Part shown: positions 23,879 through 32,575 of the stretch, piece after piece
How the letters are laid out: every line of letters begins with the position of its first letter
How positions within the stretch are numbered: position 1 is the first letter of the stretch
Assembly: GCA_002719335.1 (NCBI GenBank)
Contig: PBHE01000022.1
Coordinates: 1-62,150 of the forward strand
Origin: Acidimicrobiaceae bacterium
Lineage (GTDB): Bacteria; Actinomycetota; Acidimicrobiia; Acidimicrobiales; Poriferisodalaceae
Reading direction: 5' to 3'
DNA length: 62,150 nt
Notes under the pieces: generated by a model
The model's database searches: none
Seen by the model: only the letters and a program-made list of their open reading frames with translations
What the model was told of the DNA's origin: nothing
Program-made: the position numbers and the translations under genes

Positions 23879-24496
23879 ATGTCTGAACGAGAAATCGTTA
23901 CCGTTACAGAAGTAGCGCTTGAAAAAATTCTCGATATACGTGCCGGTGAAGATAATGCAGAGCAACTAGCCCTCAGAATCGAAGTCACAGGAGTCCAAGG
24001 AGTCGATTTCTCATACGACCTAGCCTTCGAAGCGCTTACCGAGGCAGACGCCGACGACGTACCAACACACGTGGGTGGAGGCTTAACAGTCTTAACCCCT
24101 GAACGAGATGTCGCCAAATTAGAGGGAGCGACACTAGACCTCCCGAGCAACTCCAACCAGACCGGTCTGGTGCTACGCAACCCGAATCGACCCGACCTCG
24201 GCCCAAACGCAACCTTGGAACTGTCAGGAACTCTTGAGGAGCAGATTCAAGAGGTGCTGATCAAACGAATTAATCCCTCAATAGCAGTGCACGGCGGGTA
24301 CGCAGAACTTGTTCGTGTGGAAGGCTCCACAGTTCTGGTCAAGTTGGGCGGAGGTTGCCAAGGTTGCGGCATGGCCAACGCGACGGTTACAGCCGGCATT
24401 GAAAAAACTTTGACCGAACTTCTCGATGGGGTTGAAAACGTCGTCGATATAACCGACCACACATCAGGCGAAAATCCCTATTTTGCTGCCACTTAA
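23879..24496 (+). CDS. NfuA-like iron-sulfur cluster carrier
   Basis: The 205-residue protein combines an N-terminal degenerate HesB/IscA-like domain (about residues 5-100; the usual cluster cysteines are missing) and a C-terminal NifU domain (about 118-195) with the CQGCGM cluster-binding pair near residue 160. This is the NfuA layout: it holds a 4Fe-4S cluster across a dimer and hands it to target enzymes in the cytosol. No other suf or isc genes are adjacent. Its Fe-S clients in the window may include MoaA. Confidence 0.88.
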   Translation: MSEREIVTVTEVALEKILDIRAGEDNAEQLALRIEVTGVQGVDFSYDLAFEALTEADADDVPTHVGGGLTVLTPERDVAKLEGATLDLPSNSNQTGLVLRNPNRPDLGPNATLELSGTLEEQIQEVLIKRINPSIAVHGGYAELVRVEGSTVLVKLGGGCQGCGMANATVTAGIEKTLTELLDGVENVVDITDHTSGENPYFAAT

Positions 24497-24577
24497 TAGA
24501 TCGACCTTCACACGGCATGGCGTCGCTTCGCAGGCGCTGCCTAAACTCTGACTACGACGGAACTCCATGGGGGCGAT

Positions 24578-25975
24578 GTGAGAGGCATTATTGGCTATGG
24601 CACCTACGTGCCCTACTACCGGTTAGATCGTTCAAAGATCACCGCGGCAATGGGTGCAGGAGGGGGACGCGGTCATCGGGCTGTAGCCGGATACGACGAG
24701 GACACCACCACCATGGGTGTCGAAGCCGCACGTAACGCCCTGCGCGGAAGCACCGTGACTCCATCTTCGATTTGGTTCGCCACTGCAAACCCCGCCTACC
24801 TTGACAAAACCAATGCGACAGCTATCCAGGCGGCACTTGATCTTCCACAGGACACCTGGGCAGTCGACGCCGGCGGATCTGCTCGATCAGCGGAGGCCGC
24901 AATTCTGGGCGCCAAGGGCACTCCAGGTGTATCTATGGCCGTCGCATCTGATCTACGAACCGGTAATCCCACTAGCAACGATGAGAGTGCTGGCGGTGAT
25001 GGAGCAGCAGCAGTCATCTTCGGTGACGACGAAGACGCACCAGTTCTCGCGCATACGCTGGGGTTTGCTGCTTCAACCGGTGAATTCCTTGATCGCTATC
25101 GGCTCCCCGGCGACGACTCGAGCCGTATATGGGAGGAACGATTCGGAGAACAGGCATATCTGGCGCTAGCCGAGGACGCGATAGAGCGAGCAACGAAATC
25201 TGCGAACGTCGGTATGGAAGATGTTGACAAGGTGATCATCGCTGGACTGCACGCGCGAGCAGTCCGAAGTTTGTCGAGGACCGTCGGCGACAAATTGGTT
25301 GATGATCTCACTGGACGCATTGGGAATCCGGGGGCGGCTCAACTACCTCTTCTTGTTGCATCAGTTCTTGATGAAGCCGAGCCAGGGGAAACCATTCTGT
25401 GTGTTCACCTTGCCGATGGTGCCTATGCGAGCGTTCTGCGCACAACAGATGCCATAGCTGATTACGCACCATTCGCCACCGTTGAGTCGCAAATCGAAGG
25501 CGGAAGCGACAACCTCGAGTACAACCTTTATCTGACTTGGCGCGGTTTCCTCGATCGTGAACCGCCGCGACGTCCCGATCCCGACCGCCCGGGTGCACCT
25601 CCAACCTTCCGATCGGAGGATTGGAAGTACGCGTTCGTAGGATCACGGGACCGCACTTCTGGAGCGATCCACCTGCCACCAATGCGGGTTTCCATGGATG
25701 GCGGAGCGGTTGACGATATGGAACGAATCAGGATGGCGGATGTGCCCGCCACCATTACGACGTTCACCGTTGACTACTTGGCGTTCTCCCTGTCTCCGCC
25801 AACTGTTGCTGTGGTTATCGACTTTGATGGAGGCGGCCGATTCCAAGCCGAGATGACGGACATCGACCCGAGCGAGGTCAAAATCGGAGACCGGGTGGAA
25901 ATGACATTCCGCCGCTTGTTCACCGCACAAGGTATTCACAACTACTTTTGGAAAGCTCGCCCACTCGCGGATTGA
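24578..25975 (+). CDS. HMG-CoA-synthase-like protein fused to a DUF35-type OB-fold domain
   Basis: The 465-residue protein starts with GYGTYVPYYRLDR and follows the HMGCS/KAS-III-like thiolase fold to about residue 330 (GNPGAAQLPLL, LADGAYASV). Where these enzymes have the nucleophilic Cys (NAC-type motif), this one reads DAGGSARSAEA, so acyl transfer by Cys seems lost. The last 115 residues match a DUF35/ChsH2-like module: a remnant of the zinc ribbon (no Cys: VGSRDRTSG) and an OB fold ending FWKARP. In archaea, thiolase, HMGCS and a separate DUF35 protein form one complex; here the HMGCS-like part and OB fold are one chain beside a thiolase. The GTG at 24578 has GGGGG upstream. Confidence 0.75.
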   Translation: MRGIIGYGTYVPYYRLDRSKITAAMGAGGGRGHRAVAGYDEDTTTMGVEAARNALRGSTVTPSSIWFATANPAYLDKTNATAIQAALDLPQDTWAVDAGGSARSAEAAILGAKGTPGVSMAVASDLRTGNPTSNDESAGGDGAAAVIFGDDEDAPVLAHTLGFAASTGEFLDRYRLPGDDSSRIWEERFGEQAYLALAEDAIERATKSANVGMEDVDKVIIAGLHARAVRSLSRTVGDKLVDDLTGRIGNPGAAQLPLLVASVLDEAEPGETILCVHLADGAYASVLRTTDAIADYAPFATVESQIEGGSDNLEYNLYLTWRGFLDREPPRRPDPDRPGAPPTFRSEDWKYAFVGSRDRTSGAIHLPPMRVSMDGGAVDDMERIRMADVPATITTFTVDYLAFSLSPPTVAVVIDFDGGGRFQAEMTDIDPSEVKIGDRVEMTFRRLFTAQGIHNYFWKARPLAD

Positions 25976-25988
25976 GTGGACACAACTA

Positions 25989-26006
25989 GTATCCCTGCAG
26001 GGATAC
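25989..26006. promoter_or_regulatory. Perfect 18-bp palindrome upstream of thiolase gene
   Basis: GTATCCCTGCAGGGATAC is a gapless palindrome 46 bp before the thiolase start. Its length and perfect symmetry fit a dimeric repressor operator (for example TetR-type), which is an inference. Confidence 0.4.
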
Positions 26007-26013
26007 ATCTTTA

Positions 26014-26030
26014 TCCACCAAACTGGTGGA
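26014..26030. repeat. Short hairpin TCCACCA-AAC-TGGTGGA
   Basis: A 7-bp stem with a 3-nt loop follows the 18-bp palindrome by 7 bp and ends 21 bp before the thiolase ATG. The two dyads together fill most of the 76-bp gap. Role unknown; it could attenuate or mark the transcript start. Confidence 0.35.
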
Positions 26031-26051
26031 ACACGACAAAGGAAAAGTGAC

Positions 26052-27242
26052 ATGGCCTCTCATGGCATAAAGGACCAGGTCGCCATCGTCGGTATGGGCT
26101 GCACGCCCTTCGGCGAGCACTGGGATAAGGGCGCCGATGACATGCTCATCGACGCGGCACACGAGGCGTACGCCTCAGCTGGGGTAACCCAGGACGACAT
26201 TGATGCTTTCTGGTTAGGGACAATGGGGTCCGGTGTGTCCGGACTCACTCTCTCCAAACCACTGCAAATCGACTACAAACCCGTGAGCCGTTTAGAAAAC
26301 ATGTGCGCAACGGGGTCAGAGGCCTTCAGAAATGCCTGCTATGCAGTGGCCTCTGGTGCGTACGACGTCGTAATGGCTATCGGAGTCGAAAAGCTCAAAG
26401 ACAGCGGTTACTCCGGACTTACCGGCAGTCGGCCTCCAAGCGACGGAACCGATTCATCGCTCACAGCGCCAGCAACGTTCAGTCTTCTCGCTCCGGCCTA
26501 TGCGCATAAGCATGGACTCGACGAAGAAACAATGAAAGAGGTCCTTACCCGGATTGCCTGGAAGAACCATAAGAACGGCGCTCTTAACCCGCGGGCACAG
26601 TTCCGCAAAGAAGTGGCTAAAGAGACCATCGCTGCCTCCCCACTTGTTGCCGGTCCACTGGGTATTTTTGATTGCTCTGGCGTAAGCGACGGTTCAGCAG
26701 CAGCTGTAATTGTTCGGGCAGAAGATGCGCATCGCTATACAGACAAGCCGCTGTATGTGAAGGCGTTGAGCTTCTCGTCTGGACCAGCGACCGGAGCTTT
26801 GGACCCGAGCTATGACTACACGACGTTCCGCGAAGTGCGTACGTCCGCGGAGGAGGCATATAAACAAGCCGGGATTAGCGATCCACGTAGTCAAATAGCC
26901 ATGGCTGAGGTCCACGACTGCTTCACTCCAACCGAGCTCGTGCTTATGGAAGATTTGGGTTTCGCAGAAGAGGGAACTGCCTGGAAAGAGGCCCTTAATG
27001 GAACATTCGACCTCGATGGCGATCTGCCGGTAAACCCAGATGGAGGGCTTAAGAGTTTTGGCCACCCGATTGGTGCCTCTGGCTTGAGAATGCTATTTGA
27101 GTGCTGGCTGCAACTGAGGGGCGAAGCACCTCCTGAACGTCAGATCGATTCTGACAGGACGCTTGGTTTGACTCATAACCTGGGCGGCCAACCTGGGGCT
27201 TGCGTGTCTTTCGTTGCGGTCGTCGGCTCCGAAGTGGGCTAA
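26052..27242 (+). CDS. SCP2-type thiolase / acetyl-CoA acetyltransferase-like
   Basis: The 396-residue thiolase keeps the nucleophilic Cys in ENMCATGSEA near residue 88, the HDCFTPTEL region near residue 295 and the GHPIGASG histidine near residue 340, but near the C-terminus reads THNLGGQPGAC, the SCP2-like form lacking the usual second Cys of the CxG motif. It should make or cleave a 3-ketoacyl-CoA. It follows the HMGCS-like/OB-fold gene by 76 bp in the same direction, the gene set of the archaeal thiolase-HMGCS-DUF35 complex. A ribosome site (AGGAAAAG) precedes ATG 26052. Steroid or branched-chain degradation is another possible setting. Confidence 0.82.
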   Translation: MASHGIKDQVAIVGMGCTPFGEHWDKGADDMLIDAAHEAYASAGVTQDDIDAFWLGTMGSGVSGLTLSKPLQIDYKPVSRLENMCATGSEAFRNACYAVASGAYDVVMAIGVEKLKDSGYSGLTGSRPPSDGTDSSLTAPATFSLLAPAYAHKHGLDEETMKEVLTRIAWKNHKNGALNPRAQFRKEVAKETIAASPLVAGPLGIFDCSGVSDGSAAAVIVRAEDAHRYTDKPLYVKALSFSSGPATGALDPSYDYTTFREVRTSAEEAYKQAGISDPRSQIAMAEVHDCFTPTELVLMEDLGFAEEGTAWKEALNGTFDLDGDLPVNPDGGLKSFGHPIGASGLRMLFECWLQLRGEAPPERQIDSDRTLGLTHNLGGQPGACVSFVAVVGSEVG

Positions 27243-27264
27243 TTCAGCCGAATAAAAACTAATC

Positions 27265-27303
27265 AACGACCGCTTGTTCCAGCCATGGGAATGAGCGGTC
27301 GTT
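27265..27303. terminator. Long hairpin between convergent thiolase and dxs genes
   Basis: AACGACCGCTTGTTCC (27265-27280) pairs with GGAATGAGCGGTCGTT (27288-27303) over 16 bp including two G-U pairs, with a 7-nt loop. It sits between two convergent genes and so could end transcription in both directions. No T tract follows. Confidence 0.65.
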
Positions 27304-27362
27304 ACGCGTTCTGATGGCTGCTTGAGTTCTGCCGCTCTACCCCTCTGAACCCGACTTCAACT

Positions 27363-29222
27363 TCAGCAGGATTCGAGAGCCTTGATGACCTCCGCTGCTA
27401 TGCCCGAGGCGTCAAGGCCGAACTCGGCGTGCAATTCTTCGGCACTGCCGTGAGGCAAATACTCATCTGGAGTACCCAATTGCAGCAATCGAGGAATTCG
27501 ACCGTGGCGGCGTTGTAAGGCGTCTCCTACGAGACTGCCGAAACCACCGACTCTGCTCCCGTCCTCGATCGTTACGACGAGAGGCAAATCGAGTATCGAA
27601 CGGATCATGTCGAGGTCAACTGGTTTGAGAATCCTAGGATCCCAAATCGCTGCCTCCACGCCCTCTTCAGTCAAGAGATCCGCTGCGGCTTCTGCCGCGT
27701 GCAACATTGGTCCCGCCGCCAAGATTGCGGTGTCATGGCCTGTTCGAACTTGTCTGGCACTTAAGCCGCTTCCGACGACGGTTGACTCGTAAGCATTACC
27801 TTTGGGCCAACGAATCGCGACAGGCCCATCCTCTATTTTCAGTGCCTGCTCCAACATCCCAGAAAGTTCTTGAATCGATGATGGGGCAAAAATAGTCATC
27901 CCCGGTACCCGGGAGTACATCGCGACGTCATGAATTCCGTGATGTGAAGCTCCATCTGGACCAGTCACTCCGGCCCGATCTATACAGATGACGACGGGTA
28001 ACTTATGCAACCCGATGTCGTACATCACTTGATCGAAGCCGCGTGCCAAGAAAGTGGAATAGATCGCCACGAATGGTCGCAGCCCTGCCCTGGCCATACC
28101 CGCCGCAGAGGTCAGCGCATGCTGTTCAGCGATACCTACATCGAAGAAGCGGTCTGGGTAGCGCTCCTGAAACGGGATCAACCCTGTAGATCCAGGCATC
28201 GCGGCCGTAATAGCCACGACGTCAGTACGGCGATCCGCTATGTCTAACAAAACGCCACTGAATTCTGAAGTGAAGGTCGCCCCTCCAACAGAAGGTGAGT
28301 TACCTGTAGCCGGATCGAAGAGGCCAATGTCGTGAAGGTGCTTTTCCTCATCGGCTTCGGCCGGGGCGTATCCGCGTCCTTTGTCAGTGAGAACATGCAC
28401 AACGATGGGGCCGTCTTCGTAAGTTGAGGCATCGCGGAGAGCGGACTCGAGCGCAGCAATATCGTGCCCATCGATTGGACCGAGATAACGCACCCCTAGT
28501 GTTTCAAAAAAAGCAGGTGGCTCCCACATATCGCGCATCGCTGCTGCCGCCCCCGACAACCCGCGCTTGACCTCGACGCCTAGAGGTAAACGGTCCAAAA
28601 TGTTGGTGACCGCTTGCCGGCCCTTCACGTAATTGGGGGACTGACGAAGTCGTGACATCACCGTTGCCAGCCTGCTCACCGTAGGTGCGTACGATCGTCC
28701 GTTGTCATTCAGAATGATTACTGCGCGCTGACCATAGTGACCAAGGTTGTTTAAAGCCTCGAACGCCATGCCTCCAGTCATTGAGCCGTCACCGATAACC
28801 GCCACCACACGACGATGCCGGTGGTCCGTCAAATCAAAACCGGTTGCGAGACCCGAAGCCCAACTTAAAGAAGCCGAAGCGTGGCTATTCTCCAGCAGGT
28901 CATGTTCAGATTCGGCCGGATTCGGGTAGCCAGATAAGCCGTGCCTTTGGCGAAGAGTGTCAAATTCGTCAGCCCGACCGGTAACGATCTTATGGACGTA
29001 AGCCTGATGGCCGGTGTCCCACACAATTACATCTCGAGGTGATTCAAAAATTCGATGCACGGCGATCGTCAACTCGACCGCACCCAGATTGGATCCCAGG
29101 TGGCCTCCGGTGCGCGACACCGCGTCGACCAAAAATTCTCGGATCTCTTCGCAAAGTTCTAACAGCTGATCGTTGTCAAGTGCCCGCAGATCTGCCGGAC
29201 TCTGGATCTTCTCAATGTGCAT
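27363..29222 (-). CDS. dxs: 1-deoxy-D-xylulose-5-phosphate synthase
   Basis: Dxs joins pyruvate and glyceraldehyde 3-phosphate using thiamine diphosphate, the first step of the MEP isoprenoid pathway. The 619-residue protein has GHLGSNLGAVELT near residue 40, the TPP motif GDGSMTGG starting near residue 142 with the downstream NDNG, and the EQHALTSAAGMA segment with the proton-relay Glu near residue 355. A C-terminal transketolase domain completes it. It depends on thiamine, and thiD is in the window; ispE of the same pathway is at 57524. The ATG at 29222 is plausible. It is convergent with the thiolase gene. Confidence 0.96.
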   Translation of the reverse strand: MHIEKIQSPADLRALDNDQLLELCEEIREFLVDAVSRTGGHLGSNLGAVELTIAVHRIFESPRDVIVWDTGHQAYVHKIVTGRADEFDTLRQRHGLSGYPNPAESEHDLLENSHASASLSWASGLATGFDLTDHRHRRVVAVIGDGSMTGGMAFEALNNLGHYGQRAVIILNDNGRSYAPTVSRLATVMSRLRQSPNYVKGRQAVTNILDRLPLGVEVKRGLSGAAAAMRDMWEPPAFFETLGVRYLGPIDGHDIAALESALRDASTYEDGPIVVHVLTDKGRGYAPAEADEEKHLHDIGLFDPATGNSPSVGGATFTSEFSGVLLDIADRRTDVVAITAAMPGSTGLIPFQERYPDRFFDVGIAEQHALTSAAGMARAGLRPFVAIYSTFLARGFDQVMYDIGLHKLPVVICIDRAGVTGPDGASHHGIHDVAMYSRVPGMTIFAPSSIQELSGMLEQALKIEDGPVAIRWPKGNAYESTVVGSGLSARQVRTGHDTAILAAGPMLHAAEAAADLLTEEGVEAAIWDPRILKPVDLDMIRSILDLPLVVTIEDGSRVGGFGSLVGDALQRRHGRIPRLLQLGTPDEYLPHGSAEELHAEFGLDASGIAAEVIKALESC

Positions 29223-29272
29223 AAGGTTCGTTACCGACTGTCCAGGATATCGGCCACATTATCGGCTGACTG

Positions 29273-30073
29273 TCAGATGCCCCCGTCAGTTAGGACGTTA
29301 TTCCTTTCAGTCATTTGCCGCTCTAAGATCCATTGAGCGCACCACATGCCCACGGCTAGTACAGCTAGGCCCGCGAGGCCATCGATCCAGTAATGGTTTG
29401 CGGTAATGACGATCCCAAAACTAGTGGCGAGGGGGTACACCCACATCGCCACTCGAGCTGAAATAGGTTTTAAAACCGGCGCTATCGCGACGGTGCACCA
29501 CGCGGCCCACGCCAAATGGAGACTCGGCATCGCAGCCCACTGATTCGAGATGTCCTGCAACGTCCCTGAGTCAAATGACCACAGCCCCCCGTGAACCGAC
29601 AAGGTGTCGACGAAAGAAAAGTTGGTCATCGCTCCTCCGTACGGTGGAGGCGACGCAAGAAGTCGCGGCGGCATGAGAGGAAATGTGGCAAAACCAATCA
29701 GACCCAGAGCAGTAGTGATTGCAAGCCCGGTGCGGTAGCGCAGAAAACGGAGAGGAAACCGCCGGTAAAGAAATACCCCTACACCGATAGTCACCACAAA
29801 GTGGAGACTGCCGTAGAACACGTTCCAGAACCACAAGAACCAACCCCAATCAAGAAACCATTGCTGGAGGCCCTCCTCAAAGAAAAGACCAAGTTGTTTC
29901 TCGAAATCAATCACTCGGTTGGCGTTCTTTGCCGCGGTGCTGGTCGTCGAGGCGAAGAACCCGTCAGAACCGAACTGGTTTCTTACCAGTCCATAGGCCA
30001 GATAGAAGCCCAAGATAAAGAGCGCCTCTTTCCACCAGCGCATCCTCGCGACAATCATCTCCACTGGGGTCAA
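29273..30073 (-). CDS. PAP2-family membrane phosphatase/inositolphosphotransferase-like
   Basis: The 266-residue polytopic protein (about six membrane segments) matches the PAP2_3 / inositol phosphorylceramide synthase-like group. Conserved features include PLMPPRLL near residue 133, AAMPSLHLAWA near 183 with the catalytic His, and ANHYWIDGLAG near 228 with the second His and Asp. Such enzymes move or remove lipid-linked phosphates at the membrane. The start is a TTG at 30073 overlapping the upstream stop, or an ATG at 30058. It is coupled to a flippase-like gene, suggesting joint work on phospholipids or polyprenyl phosphates. Confidence 0.8.
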   Translation of the reverse strand: MTPVEMIVARMRWWKEALFILGFYLAYGLVRNQFGSDGFFASTTSTAAKNANRVIDFEKQLGLFFEEGLQQWFLDWGWFLWFWNVFYGSLHFVVTIGVGVFLYRRFPLRFLRYRTGLAITTALGLIGFATFPLMPPRLLASPPPYGGAMTNFSFVDTLSVHGGLWSFDSGTLQDISNQWAAMPSLHLAWAAWCTVAIAPVLKPISARVAMWVYPLATSFGIVITANHYWIDGLAGLAVLAVGMWCAQWILERQMTERNNVLTDGGI

Positions 30074-31110
30074 ATTCCGGCCTCCGAGTGTAAATGGCGT
30101 GCTCCCAAAACAAAGGCTGGTACGCCCGCGAGGCTGGCAAGGAGGGTAACCGCATAAATCAAGAGACCTAACACCACGCTTTGCCCACTACTAACCCCGG
30201 AATCATTTAGAAAGAGAACCAACGCAGCCTCGCGCACTCCTATCCCCCCAATTGCCACGGGAAGTACTTGTGCAATAAAGACCATAGGAATGAAAGCAAA
30301 CCAGACTGCAGGTCCAAGGTGGATATCTATAGCGATCGCGGTACAGATCACAGCGATCACCAAACACACCTGAAAAGCGATCGCCGCAGCGAGTAGCCGC
30401 AACATTGCGCTCGGTACCTGCCGATAAATTTTGAGACCTCGATGAACAGCAGCGAGTGACCCTGTCACGCTGTTGTTGCCCCTGAGTCGACCTCCAAAGC
30501 GAGGGTGTTCTGCAAGGTAAATAGCGATCGACAACAAAAAGAGCGTCCCGATGGCGAGACCCACAGCAATTTTGCCCCCCTTTGTCGACACAAGTTCCGG
30601 ATTGAAAGCGAAAGCAAGGAGCGTCATCAGAGGCAAGACGACCCACCCTGTTAACCGTTCGATCACGACCGAAGCGAACGCGCTCGAGTGATCACGGATG
30701 TGGGTGCCCATTCGGCTCACCCGTAAAATGTCACCGCCAACGGTTGTAGGAAGAAAGTTCCCTATGAACTGGCCTGCCAAGAAATAGCTACAAACATCGG
30801 CAAATTTTTGTGGCTTGCCCAGGGTCCGGCACACCTCTTGCCAACGAATCGCGGCCAACCCAAACGCCGCCAGTGTGGCGAATAGTGATGCGATCAACCA
30901 CAACCAACTCTCACTTCGCCAATCGGGCCACCTCTGGAGGTCCGTCGCCGGAAACCGTGTCAGCAGAACGGCGAGCATTACAGCACTCGCGACGATACGC
31001 AGTCCTAAGGATGCCCTTTTTGGCAAACGGGGGTAGCGGTAGTTCTTCTGGGACACGAGAGAGCGAAGATTACGCTGCTCGGAGCCTTCTGAGAAGTCCC
31101 AAATGGTCAC
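30070..31110 (-). CDS. Flippase-like integral membrane protein (LPG synthase TM / YbhN family)
   Basis: The 346-residue protein has about eight membrane segments and the motifs of the lysylphosphatidylglycerol-synthase transmembrane domain family (AglD/YbhN, UPF0104): FGLAAIRWQEVCR near residue 85, FIGNFLPTTVGGDILRVSRM near 114 and IPMVFIAQVLPVAIGGIGVREAA near 270. Members without the synthase domain are thought to move lipids or lipid-linked sugars across the membrane. The first about 35 residues are cytosolic and basic. It overlaps the PAP2-like gene downstream by four bases, and starts at a GTG divergent from tldD. Confidence 0.82.
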   Translation of the reverse strand: MTIWDFSEGSEQRNLRSLVSQKNYRYPRLPKRASLGLRIVASAVMLAVLLTRFPATDLQRWPDWRSESWLWLIASLFATLAAFGLAAIRWQEVCRTLGKPQKFADVCSYFLAGQFIGNFLPTTVGGDILRVSRMGTHIRDHSSAFASVVIERLTGWVVLPLMTLLAFAFNPELVSTKGGKIAVGLAIGTLFLLSIAIYLAEHPRFGGRLRGNNSVTGSLAAVHRGLKIYRQVPSAMLRLLAAAIAFQVCLVIAVICTAIAIDIHLGPAVWFAFIPMVFIAQVLPVAIGGIGVREAALVLFLNDSGVSSGQSVVLGLLIYAVTLLASLAGVPAFVLGARHLHSEAGI

Positions 31111-31165
31111 GGCGCCGGTACTGTGTCGCCAAAGCTAAATAAGTTACCCACCAAGAGAACGCCCC

Positions 31166-32575
31166 ATGAGTGAAAAAATATTTGGTCCGCTGCTGGACCG
31201 TGATCTGATCCAAGAGACCATTGTGACTGCGATGAGTAACGGTGGGCAATGGGCAGAGGTGTTTGTAGAAGATCGCCAAAGCGCCTCCGCCGACTTCGAT
31301 GAGGGGCGAGTCGAATCAATGGTGTCCAGTCGAGATCTGGGCGCTGGAATCCGCGTAACCGTGGGCGAAGCAACGGGCTTCGCCCACACAGCAGACCTCT
31401 CATCTGCTGGCCTAAGAGAGGCAGCTCGTGCTGCCGCAGGCGCCGCTCGGGGCGGCGACCAGGTTGAACCAGTCACCCTCCGCGGAGAAGGAGTCACACA
31501 AAACCGCGCTGAGATCTTGCCGTCGACCGTTTCCAAGGCCCGCAAGGTCGAACTACTTCGACAAACCGATGCCGCAGCTCGTGAGGTTGATAGCGCGATC
31601 ACACAGGTCAGTGTTCGATATTCAGAAGGACGTCGGCGAATCCTGGTCGCTAACAGTGACGGCATCTTCAATGGTGACGACCAAACTCGTACGTTGCTGT
31701 CAGTCAATTGCGTGGCGAGCGGGGATCAGGGCCTACAAACGGGCCGAGAAACCGTGGGATACACAGTCGGGTTCGAGTTGTTTGACGAACACGACGTCGA
31801 GGCGATGGCTCGACGAGCTGCAAGACGGGCAATAACCAAACTGGAAGCCCGTCCGGCTCCCAGTGGCCAACTGCCGGTAGTCATTCAACGTGGCGGGGGA
31901 GGGGTTCTTTTTCACGAGGCTTGCGGGCACGGTTTGGAAGCTGATCTAGTTGACAGAGGAGCTTCGGTTTTCCGTGACCGAATCGGTGAACTTGTAGCGT
32001 CGCCCACAGTCACTCTCGTTGATGACGGAACAATGGGAACTGAGTGGGGAACTATCGCAATTGACGACGAAGGATGTCCTTCGCAGCGCAATGTTCTGAT
32101 CGAGAATGGTGTGCTGACCGACTACATGTGGGACCACTTGCGTAGTCGTTCCTCGAGAAGAGAACTCTCCGGAAATGGTCGACGCCAGAGTTATCAACAT
32201 TTACCGATGGTGCGAATGACCAACACCTTTGTGATGAACGGCGAAACAGATCCTGAGGACATCATCTCCGGTACAGAAAATGGTATCTACGTTGCGCAGT
32301 TGGGAGGTGGTCAGGTCAATACAGCTACAGGCGATTTTGTCTTCGGCATGACCGAGGCATACCTCATCGAACATGGACGGATAACGGCGCCTCTGCGTGA
32401 GAGCAACCTAATCGGCAACGGTCCCGATGTTCTGCAAAACATTGAGGTCATTGGCAATGATTTCGCAATGGGTAGCCCAGGCACATGTGGCAAAGATGGT
32501 CAGGGCGTTCCGGTAGGTGATGGGCAACCGACTTTGAGGGTGGCAGCGCTCACCATCGGTGGTACGGCAAGTTGA
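31166..32575 (+). CDS. tldD: TldD-like metalloprotease
   Basis: The 469-residue protein has the metal motif HEACGHGLEAD near residue 250 (HExxxH), with the downstream cysteine-containing C-terminal region GSPGTCGKDGQGVPV. With its partner TldE it forms a heterodimeric protease that in other bacteria unfolds and cuts peptides, for example maturing microcins or degrading CcdA. It lies directly before tldE and overlaps it by four bases. Domain order: N-terminal U62 domain, metal-binding middle domain, C-terminal beta domain. No peptide precursor gene is evident near it. Confidence 0.93.
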   Translation: MSEKIFGPLLDRDLIQETIVTAMSNGGQWAEVFVEDRQSASADFDEGRVESMVSSRDLGAGIRVTVGEATGFAHTADLSSAGLREAARAAAGAARGGDQVEPVTLRGEGVTQNRAEILPSTVSKARKVELLRQTDAAAREVDSAITQVSVRYSEGRRRILVANSDGIFNGDDQTRTLLSVNCVASGDQGLQTGRETVGYTVGFELFDEHDVEAMARRAARRAITKLEARPAPSGQLPVVIQRGGGGVLFHEACGHGLEADLVDRGASVFRDRIGELVASPTVTLVDDGTMGTEWGTIAIDDEGCPSQRNVLIENGVLTDYMWDHLRSRSSRRELSGNGRRQSYQHLPMVRMTNTFVMNGETDPEDIISGTENGIYVAQLGGGQVNTATGDFVFGMTEAYLIEHGRITAPLRESNLIGNGPDVLQNIEVIGNDFAMGSPGTCGKDGQGVPVGDGQPTLRVAALTIGGTAS

